This document shows, piece after piece, positions 17,158-25,416 of a DNA stretch of 64,000 nucleotides. Origin of the DNA: JAEUJM01 sp041918615 (lineage in GTDB: Bacteria; Actinomycetota; Acidimicrobiia; Acidimicrobiales; DATDAH01); assembly GCA_041918615.1 (NCBI GenBank), contig JAYRVH010000043.1, forward strand, positions 62,001 through 126,000, written 5' to 3'. The notes beneath the pieces are model-generated. The model saw only the letters and a program-made list of their open reading frames with translations, did not search any database and was not told where the DNA came from. Numbering within the stretch: the stretch's first letter is position 1; every line of letters starts with the position of its first letter. The translations under genes were made by a program, and so were the position numbers.

Positions 17158-18144
17158 TTGCTGTCCAATGGCCTCCGGCGCGCCGAACGGATCGTGCGGA
17201 GAAACGCTCAGCGCTCTGCGCTCACCTGGCGCTACGGGGTGAACCTCGGACCCACGCTCGCCTACCGTCGTGCCGGCGAGGCTGCCTCAGGGGAAGCGGC
17301 CCGAGTCGTCGACGATCTCTTCCGTGACGGCATGTCGCTCACCTCGGTCGATGCCCTCCTCGGCCCCGCCGCCGGCGCCGACCTCTTCGAAGCGGCCGAT
17401 CGGGCACGACACGAACGAAGTCCCGAGATCGCTGCGGCCAGAGCCATGCTCGACGACCCCACGGCAGGGACCCAGAAGCCGTACCTCGTCCCGCTGCTGG
17501 GCGCCGACCCGCCCCTCGAGGCCGAGAGCGCCTTCGGGCGGTTCGCGCTCCAGCCCCGGATCCTCGAGGTCGTGCACGCCTACTTCGGGATGTACGTCCG
17601 CCTTCGGTACTGCAACATCTGGCAGAACCTCGTGACGACCGAGCCCGCCCACCAGTCCCAGCTGTGGCACCGCGACCCGGAGGACCGGATCGTACTGAAG
17701 CTGTTCGTGGCACTGGAGGACGTGGACGAGGGATGTGGGCCCTTCACCTATGCCCCCGGCACCCACACCGAAGGGACGGCGAGGTCGCGACCCGCTCACC
17801 TCCACCACGACGGCCCCACACCGCGGAGCAGCGACGATCAGATGGCCGCCGTCGTCCCACGGGATCGGTGGATCCGGGCAACCGGTCCGCGGGGAACGAT
17901 CTTCCTCGCCGACACGCGCGGCTACCACCGGGGGGGACGCGCACTCGTGCACGATCGGGTGCTCTTCGTCTGCCAATACCTGTCGCGGGCCGCCGGGAGG
18001 GATGGGCTTCCCACCCGCGGGTACGACGGACCCGTGCGCGAGTGGATCGACCGCAGGTTGCAGCTCACCCGTCGGGGACCCGCTGAGCGGCGTCTCGGCC
18101 GCCTCCCGCCCGGTGCTCAGCGCCTCGTGCCCGCGCGGGCGTGA
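17158..18144 (+). CDS. PhyH (phytanoyl-CoA dioxygenase)-like Fe(II)/2-oxoglutarate oxygenase
   Basis: 328 residues from TTG 17158, 6 bases after the AsnB stop. QLWHRDPED (about 168-176) gives the HxD iron-binding pair, and ADTRGYHRGGRA (about 251-262) the distal His with a downstream Arg for 2-oxoglutarate. GPFTYAPGTHTEG is also typical of PhyH enzymes. Such proteins in polysaccharide loci could hydroxylate a sugar or lipid; the substrate is unknown. A TACTCT box at 17144-17149 may be an internal promoter. Its end overlaps the convergent GT39-like gene by 28 bases. Confidence 0.85.
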   Translation: MLSNGLRRAERIVRRNAQRSALTWRYGVNLGPTLAYRRAGEAASGEAARVVDDLFRDGMSLTSVDALLGPAAGADLFEAADRARHERSPEIAAARAMLDDPTAGTQKPYLVPLLGADPPLEAESAFGRFALQPRILEVVHAYFGMYVRLRYCNIWQNLVTTEPAHQSQLWHRDPEDRIVLKLFVALEDVDEGCGPFTYAPGTHTEGTARSRPAHLHHDGPTPRSSDDQMAAVVPRDRWIRATGPRGTIFLADTRGYHRGGRALVHDRVLFVCQYLSRAAGRDGLPTRGYDGPVREWIDRRLQLTRRGPAERRLGRLPPGAQRLVPARA

Positions 18145-19397
18145 TCGGTGGCCGCGACCACGGCGACGGCGGCGAGCGGCATGAGGAGACCGAGCGCGGG
18201 CACCAGGTAGCGCACGATCGACAGGGCCGCGATGGCACTGATCCAGGAAGCCATGGTCATCGAGGCGGCCAGGACGACGTACCAGCGCGACGGGTCACCC
18301 CGGCGGAAGGCGACGACGCCCCCGGCGGTGACGATCCCGACGAACAGGAGCTGCATGGCGAGGAGCACCCCTTCGAATCGGAACGACTCGGTGCCGTACC
18401 AGGACCGGACCGACTTGTAGGCGACGAGCTCGACCAGCGCCGCGGGGTGCTCGCGTATCGCCTCCCTCAGGTAGGGGCCGAGGGTTCCTTCACGACCGAG
18501 CTCGGTCTCGCGACCCCGTGCGTCGATCACGAATCGGCGGAGGTTCTCGGGCATGGGCAGGTCCTCGGCCTCGCGACGCGAGCCCACGGCGAGGGAGAGG
18601 CCGTCGATCACGTTCAGGTCGGGCGAGTCCGAGAGCAGCACGGGCGTGCTGCCGACCGACGACATCCAGGCCGAGGCGACGGTGACCGGCGCCAGGAACC
18701 CGCCGACGAGGGCCAAGCACAGGAGCAGCCGTCGCGGCGTCGGCGAACCGAGCCGGAGCCACGCCACGAGGGCGACCGCCGGCAGGAGCACCAGCCCGGC
18801 GGGGCGGATGACCGCGGCCGCCCCGAGGAGCCCACCTGCACCGAGGAGCCGCCCGGGGGTGCTGGTGCCGTCGATGACGACCGGAAGGAACACCAGCACG
18901 GCGGCATACATCGCCACCATGAACGGGATCTCGCTGTTCGGTTGCTTGGCCGTCCAGAGCGTGAGTGGGTAGGCGATCCAGAGCACGCTCGTGACCCAGG
19001 CGTGACGCCGGTCGAAGACCCGGCGCACCACGAGGTGCAGGAGCACGCCGGCGACCGCCGTCAAGGCGAGGGTGAAGGGGACGAGCACGTCGCTACGAGG
19101 TACACCGAGCGCGTCCCCGACGCGGAAGGTCGCTGCGAGCACGATCGGATAGCCCGGCGGGTACCGCAGCGCTGGGACCCCGGCGACGACCTCGAGGCCG
19201 TCGCCGTCCGCGAGGTGCTCGGCAACCGGTCCGTAGAAGAGCGTGAAGTCGGTGCTCTCGTTGGCGGCCAGGTCGGCGGGCAACGCCAGACGGAACGCGA
19301 TGAGCACCACGAGTTGGCCGACGAACAACAGCACGAGGTCGCGCCGGAGGTGGCGGTCGACACGCTCACCGGTGCCGCCGACACGGGTGGTGCGCAC
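18117..19397 (-). CDS. GT39-like membrane glycosyltransferase
   Basis: 426 residues from GTG 19397. The first extracytoplasmic loop contains NESTDFTLFYGPVAEHL and LRYPPGYPIVLAA, the acidic pair and PPGYP motif of ArnT/PMT-like transferases that use polyprenyl-phosphate sugars. About eleven hydrophobic segments follow. The start was chosen because a TACGAT box lies 6 bases upstream; an open frame continues further but is low in hydrophobic content and overlaps the divergent promoter. It may add a side-chain sugar outside the membrane. Confidence 0.85.
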   Translation of the reverse strand: MRTTRVGGTGERVDRHLRRDLVLLFVGQLVVLIAFRLALPADLAANESTDFTLFYGPVAEHLADGDGLEVVAGVPALRYPPGYPIVLAATFRVGDALGVPRSDVLVPFTLALTAVAGVLLHLVVRRVFDRRHAWVTSVLWIAYPLTLWTAKQPNSEIPFMVAMYAAVLVFLPVVIDGTSTPGRLLGAGGLLGAAAVIRPAGLVLLPAVALVAWLRLGSPTPRRLLLCLALVGGFLAPVTVASAWMSSVGSTPVLLSDSPDLNVIDGLSLAVGSRREAEDLPMPENLRRFVIDARGRETELGREGTLGPYLREAIREHPAALVELVAYKSVRSWYGTESFRFEGVLLAMQLLFVGIVTAGGVVAFRRGDPSRWYVVLAASMTMASWISAIAALSIVRYLVPALGLLMPLAAVAVVAATDHARAGTRR

Positions 19398-19403
19398 GCC
19401 CCG

Positions 19404-19409
19404 ATCGTA
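19404..19409 (-). promoter_or_regulatory. candidate -10 box TACGAT for the GT39-like gene
   Basis: On the minus strand TACGAT is followed by 6 bases and the GTG at 19397, matching the leaderless spacing seen elsewhere in the window. Confidence 0.5.
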
Positions 19410-19483
19410 CTTCAGCCGGCGGCCCCCATCGGGAGCCGACAGGCGCAGTCCGGTGGTTCCCGGCGGGGAAGGAACGCGGTACC

Positions 19484-19489
19484 TAGAGT
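19484..19489 (+). promoter_or_regulatory. candidate -10 box TAGAGT for mini-ORF and GT gene
   Basis: TAGAGT is followed by 7 bases and the GTG (19497) of a 9-codon ORF that overlaps the glycosyltransferase start. Confidence 0.45.
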
Positions 19490-19496
19490 GTCGTCC

Positions 19497-19526
19497 GTGG
19501 CCACCGATCCCGTCGTCGAGGGGTGA
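19497..19526 (+). CDS. leaderless mini-ORF (9 codons) overlapping the next start
   Basis: GTG start, peptide VATDPVVEG, stop TGA 19524-19526. The stop overlaps the GTG of the glycosyltransferase at 19523 (GTGA). The start lies 7 bases after TAGAGT. The likely role is to load ribosomes and couple translation of the next gene; the peptide itself may be irrelevant. It could also be plain leader sequence. Confidence 0.4.
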   Translation: MATDPVVEG

Positions 19527-20866
19527 CGGAGCACCGCCGGCCGCTGTTGATCGTCGCCTATGCACTCGCGCCGGGGCCCGGGGGCGCCGAGGCCCTGGTC
19601 AACGCCGGCCTGGTCGACGCACTCACCGCGGCCGGCGACGAGATCGCGGTCGTGGCCGCACCCGCGGCGGGCCACGACCAGGGCGATGGCGCCGACAGAT
19701 GCACGATCGCCCGCGTCGGCACCGCACAGGCGCCGCGGCGGGCACTCGCCCGGGTCACCGGGTGGCTCGCGGCGCCGCGACATCTCCCGACGGGCGCGCT
19801 GGCCCGGTTCGTCGACCGGTCCCGGTCGCTCGCGGGCGTCGCTCCCCTGCGGACCGCCGCGTGGAGCGCCGCCGCGGGCGCGCAGATCACCGAGCTGCTG
19901 GAGCGTGACGGGTGGGACGGGGCCGTGGTCTGGGCCCGGGCCACCCCACCCGAGTCGTTCGAGGCCGCCATCGTCGCCCATCGGGCCAGGCCCTTCCCCC
20001 TCGTGGCCAACTACAACGACCCGATGCCACCCGACCAGGGTGGGCGGACCCCTCGACCGAGCACCACCGACCGGGCCCTTCGGAACCTCCAGCGCCGCCA
20101 GAACCGCTACCTGGCCCGGCACGCCGAGGCCTGGACGTTCCCGTCGACTGCACTCCGCGACCTCATGGTGGAGCAGGCCGCGCTCGATCCGCGCCGCTGC
20201 TTCGTGATCCCCCACCTGGTGCCGGCCCGACCGGCGGCACCGCGCCGACCACCGACCGGCCCGCCACGGCTCCTGTATGCAGGCAGTCTCTACCGGTGGG
20301 CCTTCGAGGGACCGTTGCCCGAGGTGCTTCGAGCCTTGGCGGCCGAGCGGCGCCTCTCGCTGGTGGTCGCCGCCACACGCGCCACCGACGAGGACATACG
20401 CGCGCTCTGCGACGTGGTCGCCGACGTCGAAGTCCACCGTGACCTCGACGGAATCGAGCTCGACGCGCTCGTGGACGGCGTCGACGCCCTGTTGGTGGTG
20501 GACAACCGCCCGCCGCTTCTTCCCACGAAGGTCGTCGACAGCGTGCGCCGGCTGCGCCCACTGGTCGCGGTGGCCCCACCGTCGTCGACCACCAGCGCCG
20601 TCATCGGTGATGCCGGCGGCCTGACCGCCGATCGGTCGGATGGCGAGGCCATCGAGGCCGCGCTGCGTGAGCTGATCGCGATCCTTGCCGATCCTGCGTC
20701 GATGGCGGACCGGCGCCGGGCACAGGCGCTCGCCGCCGAGCGGTTCTCCGCCGAACGCGTAGTGGCCGACGCCCGAACCGTGATCGCCTACGCCGCTCGG
20801 CGCTTCGATGCCCGCTCGGCCGGCGAGTCGGAGCCGGTACCACCCACGATCGCACCTGGCCCCTGA
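19523..20866 (+). CDS. GT-B fold glycosyltransferase (GT4-like)
   Basis: 447 residues from GTG 19523. The N-terminal LLIVAYALAPGPGGAEALVN is the glycine-rich nucleotide/acceptor loop of GT4 enzymes. The C-terminal half has RLLYAGSLYRWAFEG and a domain ending near HRDLDGIELDALVDGVDALLVVDN. The usual E-x7-E motif is weak, as in several GT-B enzymes of surface-glycan loci. Donor and acceptor are unknown. It converges on the pyruvyl transferase gene with a 31-base gap. Confidence 0.82.
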   Translation: MTEHRRPLLIVAYALAPGPGGAEALVNAGLVDALTAAGDEIAVVAAPAAGHDQGDGADRCTIARVGTAQAPRRALARVTGWLAAPRHLPTGALARFVDRSRSLAGVAPLRTAAWSAAAGAQITELLERDGWDGAVVWARATPPESFEAAIVAHRARPFPLVANYNDPMPPDQGGRTPRPSTTDRALRNLQRRQNRYLARHAEAWTFPSTALRDLMVEQAALDPRRCFVIPHLVPARPAAPRRPPTGPPRLLYAGSLYRWAFEGPLPEVLRALAAERRLSLVVAATRATDEDIRALCDVVADVEVHRDLDGIELDALVDGVDALLVVDNRPPLLPTKVVDSVRRLRPLVAVAPPSSTTSAVIGDAGGLTADRSDGEAIEAALRELIAILADPASMADRRRAQALAAERFSAERVVADARTVIAYAARRFDARSAGESEPVPPTIAPGP

Positions 20867-20897
20867 CCGACAGGGCGCCGACGCCGCCGGACCACGG

Positions 20898-21839
20898 TCA
20901 CCGTCGCGCGCCACCGCCGACAGCGTCGGTCAACCGACGGAGGGCCAGTGTGGCCGCACCGGTGGCCTCGGCGTGCAGCCGGGCCCTGAGCTGTTCGATC
21001 TCGGTGGCGTCGGGCGGAGATCGTCGGAGGAGATCGACGACCCGGGTCGCCAGGTCGGGAAGGTCCGACTCGGCCAACCACCACTCGCCGAGCCCGGCCT
21101 CGTCGAGGAAGCGACGGACCTTGGGCTCACCCCCCACCCCGACCACAGGACGCCCGCTCTGCACCCCGAAGACGAGCCCGTGGTAGCGGCTGCTCACGAC
21201 GGCGGACGAGTCGACGAGGGGCTGAAGGGTGAACTCGTCGGGTACCGGCGCCCCCGGCAGCACCGCCTCGAGGAGCCGGGCGTCAGCCGCCGACTCGAAG
21301 TACATCGGCCACGGCCGGACCGGCCCCGGCAACGACCCGAGCGCCGAGCGCCACGCATCCAACGGGACGCCACCACCGGCGCGGAGGCTCACGGCCGTCC
21401 CCTCCCCCGGCGGGACCACGGGGAACGGGAACAACCACGTCAGGTCGGGCGCCACGAACGCCGCCGGGTGCGTTCCCACCGCCTCGAGGCTGGCCTGATC
21501 GCGGAACCAGGCGAAGCAGCAGACATCGAGGAAGCCCCGCAACTCGGTTCGGAGGTCCGCGGGCAGGCGCTCGGCGCTCGCCCCCACCAGGGCGACCGGC
21601 ACACCTGCTCGCCGAACCCACCGGGCCATGTCCCGGAAGAGGCCGCCCCGCTTCTGGAGGATGCCTCCCCCGCCGATGAGCACGGCGTCGTAGGACCGGA
21701 GGAACGAGGCCGGCGGCGTCTTCCGTCCCGCCGGGAGGAAGGCGAGGGTGTGACCGTCGAGCCACCTCGTGATGCAGTACTGGAGGCGGTCGTCGCCCGC
21801 GTTGCGGTGGTGGTACCACCCGAACACGGCGATGTTCAT
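20898..21839 (-). CDS. polysaccharide pyruvyl transferase family protein
   Basis: 313 residues from ATG 21839, where the conserved fold begins (MNIAVFGWYHHRNAGDDRLQ). DAVLIGGGGILQKRGGLF and SSRYHGLVFGVQSGRPVVGV are the two landmark segments of the CsaB/WcaK/ExoV pyruvyl transferase family (PF04230), which transfers enolpyruvate from phosphoenolpyruvate to make pyruvate ketals on sugars. It lies 13 bases after an upstream glycosyltransferase in a three-gene minus-strand set (methyltransferase, GT, pyruvyl transferase). Confidence 0.87.
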   Translation of the reverse strand: MNIAVFGWYHHRNAGDDRLQYCITRWLDGHTLAFLPAGRKTPPASFLRSYDAVLIGGGGILQKRGGLFRDMARWVRRAGVPVALVGASAERLPADLRTELRGFLDVCCFAWFRDQASLEAVGTHPAAFVAPDLTWLFPFPVVPPGEGTAVSLRAGGGVPLDAWRSALGSLPGPVRPWPMYFESAADARLLEAVLPGAPVPDEFTLQPLVDSSAVVSSRYHGLVFGVQSGRPVVGVGGEPKVRRFLDEAGLGEWWLAESDLPDLATRVVDLLRRSPPDATEIEQLRARLHAEATGAATLALRRLTDAVGGGARR

Positions 21840-21852
21840 CGAGGCGTCGGCC

Positions 21853-22905
21853 TCATCGCCGTGCCGGCCGGGTGAGCCTCCGGGCCCGGGCCAGGCCCCG
21901 TCGGGCGAGGCCGGCCACACGGTCGCCGGCCGGCCCCGACGCGGGAACGGCCAGGTCGCCGATGTCGGGAGGGTGCCTCCCGACGGCGTCGAAGAAGGCA
22001 CCGAGCGCAGGAAGGATCCTCCCGACCCGATCGTGGAAGGCGTCGATCGAGTAGAAGCGCCGGAGGGCCTCGGCGTCGCCGGCCACCAACGGGAAGTCCC
22101 GCACCGCCGACAGGATGCGCTCCTCGTCGAACTGCAGCGAGTGGGTCTCGAGCTTGAAGGCGTTCACGTCCGGCTCGAGATAGTCCGACAGGCCGCCGTG
22201 GAGGTTGCTGAACACCGTGCATCCACTCACCAGGGCCTCGAGGGGCTGGAAGCCGAACCCCTCGACCCAGCTCCCGACATCGGGCTGGATCGAGAGCCAG
22301 GCCGGCGCCGACGAATACAGGTAGACCTTGCTCCGCTGGTAGAGCCCGACGAGCTCACCCCGGTCGATGAAGGCCTCCTGCACGTGGAGCCGGCACCGGC
22401 CGGCCAGGGCCGGGACCAGGTGATCTCGCAGGTAGGGCGTGGACTTGCGGGCCACGAACAGCACGTCGATGTCACGTTCGATCCCCGGGTCGACGCATCG
22501 TTCGTCCAGCACGGGCGGCAACAGGTTGATCGGCTGGTAGGGCGCCCGCTCCATCCAGTAGGCCATCAGCGCCCGGCTCAACGCCAGGACCGGCACCGTC
22601 TCGGGGAGGCGCAGTCCCCAACCACCGCTCTGCGCGTAGTAGACGACCCTGCGGCCGGCGAGCCGCTCGACCAGCTCACCCACGTGCGGGCCCCAGGTGA
22701 CGACGAAGACGTCGTCGATCCCCGCCCCGGCGATCGACTCGTCGAGCGTCGGGACCCCCGGTTCGGGATCGTGGGAGAGGACGACGTCGGTCGGCACGTG
22801 CTTGTCGAGGAGCTCGGCCGCCCGGCGGGCGATCATCAGGCCACCACTCGTCCAACGACCCTGCAGACCAGGCAGCACCACGTGGATTGCGGGCACGGCC
22901 CTCAC
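21853..22905 (-). CDS. GT-B fold glycosyltransferase
   Basis: 350 residues from GTG 22905, overlapping the upstream methyltransferase stop (GTGA). It opens AIHVVLPGLQGRWTSGGLMI, a glycine-rich acceptor loop. The C-terminal half has IDVLFVARKSTPYLRDHL and EGFGFQPLEALVSGCTVFSN, the latter matching the donor-binding E-x7-E region of GT4-type enzymes. Nothing indicates membrane insertion. The sugar cannot be assigned. Confidence 0.82.
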   Translation of the reverse strand: MRAVPAIHVVLPGLQGRWTSGGLMIARRAAELLDKHVPTDVVLSHDPEPGVPTLDESIAGAGIDDVFVVTWGPHVGELVERLAGRRVVYYAQSGGWGLRLPETVPVLALSRALMAYWMERAPYQPINLLPPVLDERCVDPGIERDIDVLFVARKSTPYLRDHLVPALAGRCRLHVQEAFIDRGELVGLYQRSKVYLYSSAPAWLSIQPDVGSWVEGFGFQPLEALVSGCTVFSNLHGGLSDYLEPDVNAFKLETHSLQFDEERILSAVRDFPLVAGDAEALRRFYSIDAFHDRVGRILPALGAFFDAVGRHPPDIGDLAVPASGPAGDRVAGLARRGLARARRLTRPARR

Positions 22906-23696
22906 GGATCGACGGCCTTCCGGAAGACCGTGCAGTAGCGCGTCGGGCCGTCGGGATGATCGGGATCGAAGGGCTCGAGCGCCCACCACGGGCGACGCGG
23001 GTTGTCGTAGAAGCGCCGCTGGACGACCCAGGCCTCGTGGATCGCCTCGACGTCGTCGAGCACCGGTGCCAGCCCGTGCGAGCGGACCGCGGCCGGCACG
23101 ACATCGAGCTGGCCGCCCCCGACCGCGAGCAGGCCTCCCGGCCGGACCTCGGCCACGAGACCGGCCACGGCACGCGCGGCGTCACCGGCGGGGAAGCCCA
23201 CCAGGGTGTTCTGGCACATGACGAGGTCGACCGGAGCGGCATGACCGGCGTCGAGGACGTCACCGTGCGAGAAGCGGAGAAACCGTCGCCAGGGCGACCC
23301 CAACCGCCACCCGTCGTCGACGGCCTCGAGGTAGTTGTGATGGTCGGCGGGGTCCACGCCCTCGGCGAAGTGCTCGCGGGTGAAGACGAGATCCTCCGCG
23401 GCGTGCAGATAGGCCTCGGAGATGTCGACCCCCTCGATGGCGAGCGTCGCGTGCTCGGGGGGAGCGAGGGCCACGAGCAGGCTCACGGCCTCGGCGCCGT
23501 CGGCCACGCCGTAGATCCGGACCCGGGATGACGACCGCTGCGGGCCGAGCAGGGTCGCGAGCAGGGCCAGTTGCGGCGGGTTCCGGAACAGGCGGGTGAT
23601 CGCCGTGCGCGCCGGCGCCTCCGTCGCCCTCGAACCGCGGCTCACCGACATCAGCCGTCGTCCTGCTACGCGCATGAGGTCTCGCCCCGCGCCCAC
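22902..23696 (-). CDS. class I SAM methyltransferase-like protein (CheR-like)
   Basis: 264 residues from GTG 23696, picked because a GGAGG lies 7 bases upstream on the minus strand; ATG 23675 and 23651 are alternatives. Motif I is unusual (VRIYGVADGAEAVSLLVAL), followed by IEGVDISEAYLHAAEDL, VDLVMCQNTLVGFP and EVRPGGLLAVGGGQLD, an arrangement like CheR-type or natural-product methyltransferases. It is first of the three-gene minus-strand set ending with the pyruvyl transferase, so it probably methylates a sugar or linker in the same glycan. Confidence 0.75.
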   Translation of the reverse strand: MGAGRDLMRVAGRRLMSVSRGSRATEAPARTAITRLFRNPPQLALLATLLGPQRSSSRVRIYGVADGAEAVSLLVALAPPEHATLAIEGVDISEAYLHAAEDLVFTREHFAEGVDPADHHNYLEAVDDGWRLGSPWRRFLRFSHGDVLDAGHAAPVDLVMCQNTLVGFPAGDAARAVAGLVAEVRPGGLLAVGGGQLDVVPAAVRSHGLAPVLDDVEAIHEAWVVQRRFYDNPRRPWWALEPFDPDHPDGPTRYCTVFRKAVDP

Positions 23697-23703
23697 GGCC
23701 CCA

Positions 23704-23708
23704 CCTCC
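23704..23708 (-). promoter_or_regulatory. ribosome binding site GGAGG deciding the GTG start
   Basis: GGAGG on the minus strand sits 7 bases before GTG 23696 and supports that start over the downstream ATGs. Confidence 0.6.
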
Positions 23709-23725
23709 GATCCGATGATCGCGCC

Positions 23726-23731
23726 AGCGTA
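23726..23731 (-). promoter_or_regulatory. candidate -10 box TACGCT for the minus-strand methyltransferase set
   Basis: TACGCT lies 29 bases before GTG 23696, leaving room for the ribosome binding site at 23704-23708. Confidence 0.4.
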
Positions 23732-23745
23732 GGTGCCTGATGACG

Positions 23746-23751
23746 TACGGT
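23746..23751 (+). promoter_or_regulatory. candidate -10 box TACGGT for the plus-strand methyltransferase
   Basis: TACGGT lies in the divergent gap, 11 bases before an in-frame GTG at 23763 and about 65 bases before the preferred start at 23817. Confidence 0.35.
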
Positions 23752-23816
23752 GCGGAACGCCCGTGCCGACCCTGGCCTCGGCACCGTGCCCGCGTGGATC
23801 TGCTGTAGTGGGCCCC

Positions 23817-24803
23817 GTGCGATACGCCCGGCACCTTGTCGACCCCGTCGACCACACGCCCGTCCGGGACCTCGACCTCGCCGACGGCAGGGTGACGTTC
23901 GGGTCGGGGCGGAGCTACCCGGTCGACAACGGTATCCCGATCCTGATCCCGGAGGAGAGCAGCTTCGACGTCGGGGAGATCCTGGCGAGGACATCGACGA
24001 CCCAGGCAGCCGACTACCGCACCGACTCGCGACTCAAGAACCGGATACGCAAGCGTGCACTTCCCCGGCTGTCGGTGGACCGTGACCTCGGGCTGCGCTA
24101 CCGACGCGTGTCCGCCGCCTCTGCAGGCTCGCGCGCGCTCGTGCTCGGGGCCGGCGACAAGGTCGCCGACTACCGGCGCTGGCTCTCCTCGAACGAGGTC
24201 ATCGCCTCGGATGTGCACCTCCAGTTCGACCCGGACGTCGTGTTCGACGCCCACTGGATCCCCTTCGGTGACGCCACGCTGGGGCTGGTCGTCGCCGGCC
24301 AGGTGCTGGAGCACACCATCCGGCCGTGGTGCGTGGCCGAGGAGATCGAGCGGGTCGTGCAGGCGAACGGCCTCGCCCAGATCGAGGTGCCCTTCGCGTT
24401 CCCGCTCCACTCGGCCCCATGGGACTTCTTCCGGTTCACGGTCGGCGGGCTTCGCTCGCTGTTCCGACGGAGCCAACTGATCCGGGTCGACGTCTCGGAA
24501 GGGAACTTCTCCGGCGCAGCGGCGATCGGCGCGTCGGCCCTCACGTCGTCCTTCACGGGGCGTTACGCCCGCATGGGCGCCGAGCTCGCGGGCCGCTTCG
24601 GTCTCGGTTGGTTGAAGTACCTCGACCGTTTCAGCGCGGCGGGGCCCGACGCCTTCTCATCGCCGAAGGGGATCGCCGCGACATTCCAGGTCGACGGGCG
24701 CGCCCGCTCCGATGCCGAGCTCATCGGCGACGTCCGTGAGGTCCTGGGCTCGGGACGCGGCGGGCACTGGGCCGCCGGTGGGTCGTCGCGAGAGTCGTCC
24801 TGA
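23817..24803 (+). CDS. SAM methyltransferase with N-terminal Trm112-like domain
   Basis: 328 residues from GTG 23817 (GTG 23763 would add 18). The first 45 residues, with RHLVDPVDHTPVRDL and YPVDNGIPILIPEES, resemble the small Trm112p-like domain often fused to sugar or natural-product methyltransferases; its usual cysteines are missing here. The methyltransferase core has ALVLGAGDKVADYRR (motif I), LGLVVAGQVLEHTIRPW and EVPFAFPLHSAPWDFFRFT. The last segment is typical of methyltransferase 11 enzymes in O-antigen clusters. Confidence 0.82.
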   Translation: MRYARHLVDPVDHTPVRDLDLADGRVTFGSGRSYPVDNGIPILIPEESSFDVGEILARTSTTQAADYRTDSRLKNRIRKRALPRLSVDRDLGLRYRRVSAASAGSRALVLGAGDKVADYRRWLSSNEVIASDVHLQFDPDVVFDAHWIPFGDATLGLVVAGQVLEHTIRPWCVAEEIERVVQANGLAQIEVPFAFPLHSAPWDFFRFTVGGLRSLFRRSQLIRVDVSEGNFSGAAAIGASALTSSFTGRYARMGAELAGRFGLGWLKYLDRFSAAGPDAFSSPKGIAATFQVDGRARSDAELIGDVREVLGSGRGGHWAAGGSSRESS

Positions 24804-24812
24804 GCCGGAAGG

Positions 24813-24818
24813 TACGGT
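24813..24818 (+). promoter_or_regulatory. candidate -10 box TACGGT for the 24826 methyltransferase
   Basis: TACGGT is followed by 7 bases and ATG 24826, a leaderless arrangement that decides the start. Confidence 0.5.
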
Positions 24819-24825
24819 CGGCGCC

Positions 24826-25416
24826 ATGACCGGCTCCGAACACCCGGCCGAGGCATCTACGAGCCCCTCACCGAGCGTCCTGCACCTCGGGTGCGGCCAG
24901 AAGAAGTACCCCGGCGCGTTCGGGGTCGACCGCACCGCCGGCGACGCCGTGGACCTGCAACACGACCTGGACGACCGACCATGGCCGCTCCCCCCGGACC
25001 AGTTCGCCAAGGCCTACCTCATCGACGTCCTCGAACACGTGGACGACGCCATCGGCGTGCTCGAGGAGGTCCACCGGGTCTGCCGGCCCGGTGCCGATGT
25101 CGTGGTGATCGGGCCCTCTGCCGGCAGTCACCAGCTGTGGGGCGACCCGACCCACCGGCGGGCGTTCACCTCACGGTCCTTCGCCTGCTTCGAAGAGGGC
25201 TTCGGGACCCGCCACTTCGACTACTCCGACGCCCGCTTCACGATCGCCGAGACCACCTACGGGAAGTGGGAGGACTGGATCTACCGGGTCCGCCTTCCCT
25301 GGTACGACCGCTTGCTCCAGGCGCTCGCCAACCGGTACCTCGGCGTCTACGAGCGTCGATTCCTCTACTGGTACCCCATCCCCAACCTCTACACGCGGCT
25401 CACGGTCGAGAAGTGA
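24826..25416 (+). CDS. small class I SAM methyltransferase
   Basis: 196 residues. Motif I is VLHLGCGQKKYPGAFGVD, then AYLIDVLEHVDDAIGVLEEV and RPGADVVVIGPS. The loop SHQLWGDPTHRRAFTSRSF is typical of the methyltransferase 11 proteins found in lipopolysaccharide loci. Its stop overlaps the start of the following GT4 gene by 4 bases, so the two are coupled. Confidence 0.85.
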   Translation: MTGSEHPAEASTSPSPSVLHLGCGQKKYPGAFGVDRTAGDAVDLQHDLDDRPWPLPPDQFAKAYLIDVLEHVDDAIGVLEEVHRVCRPGADVVVIGPSAGSHQLWGDPTHRRAFTSRSFACFEEGFGTRHFDYSDARFTIAETTYGKWEDWIYRVRLPWYDRLLQALANRYLGVYERRFLYWYPIPNLYTRLTVEK

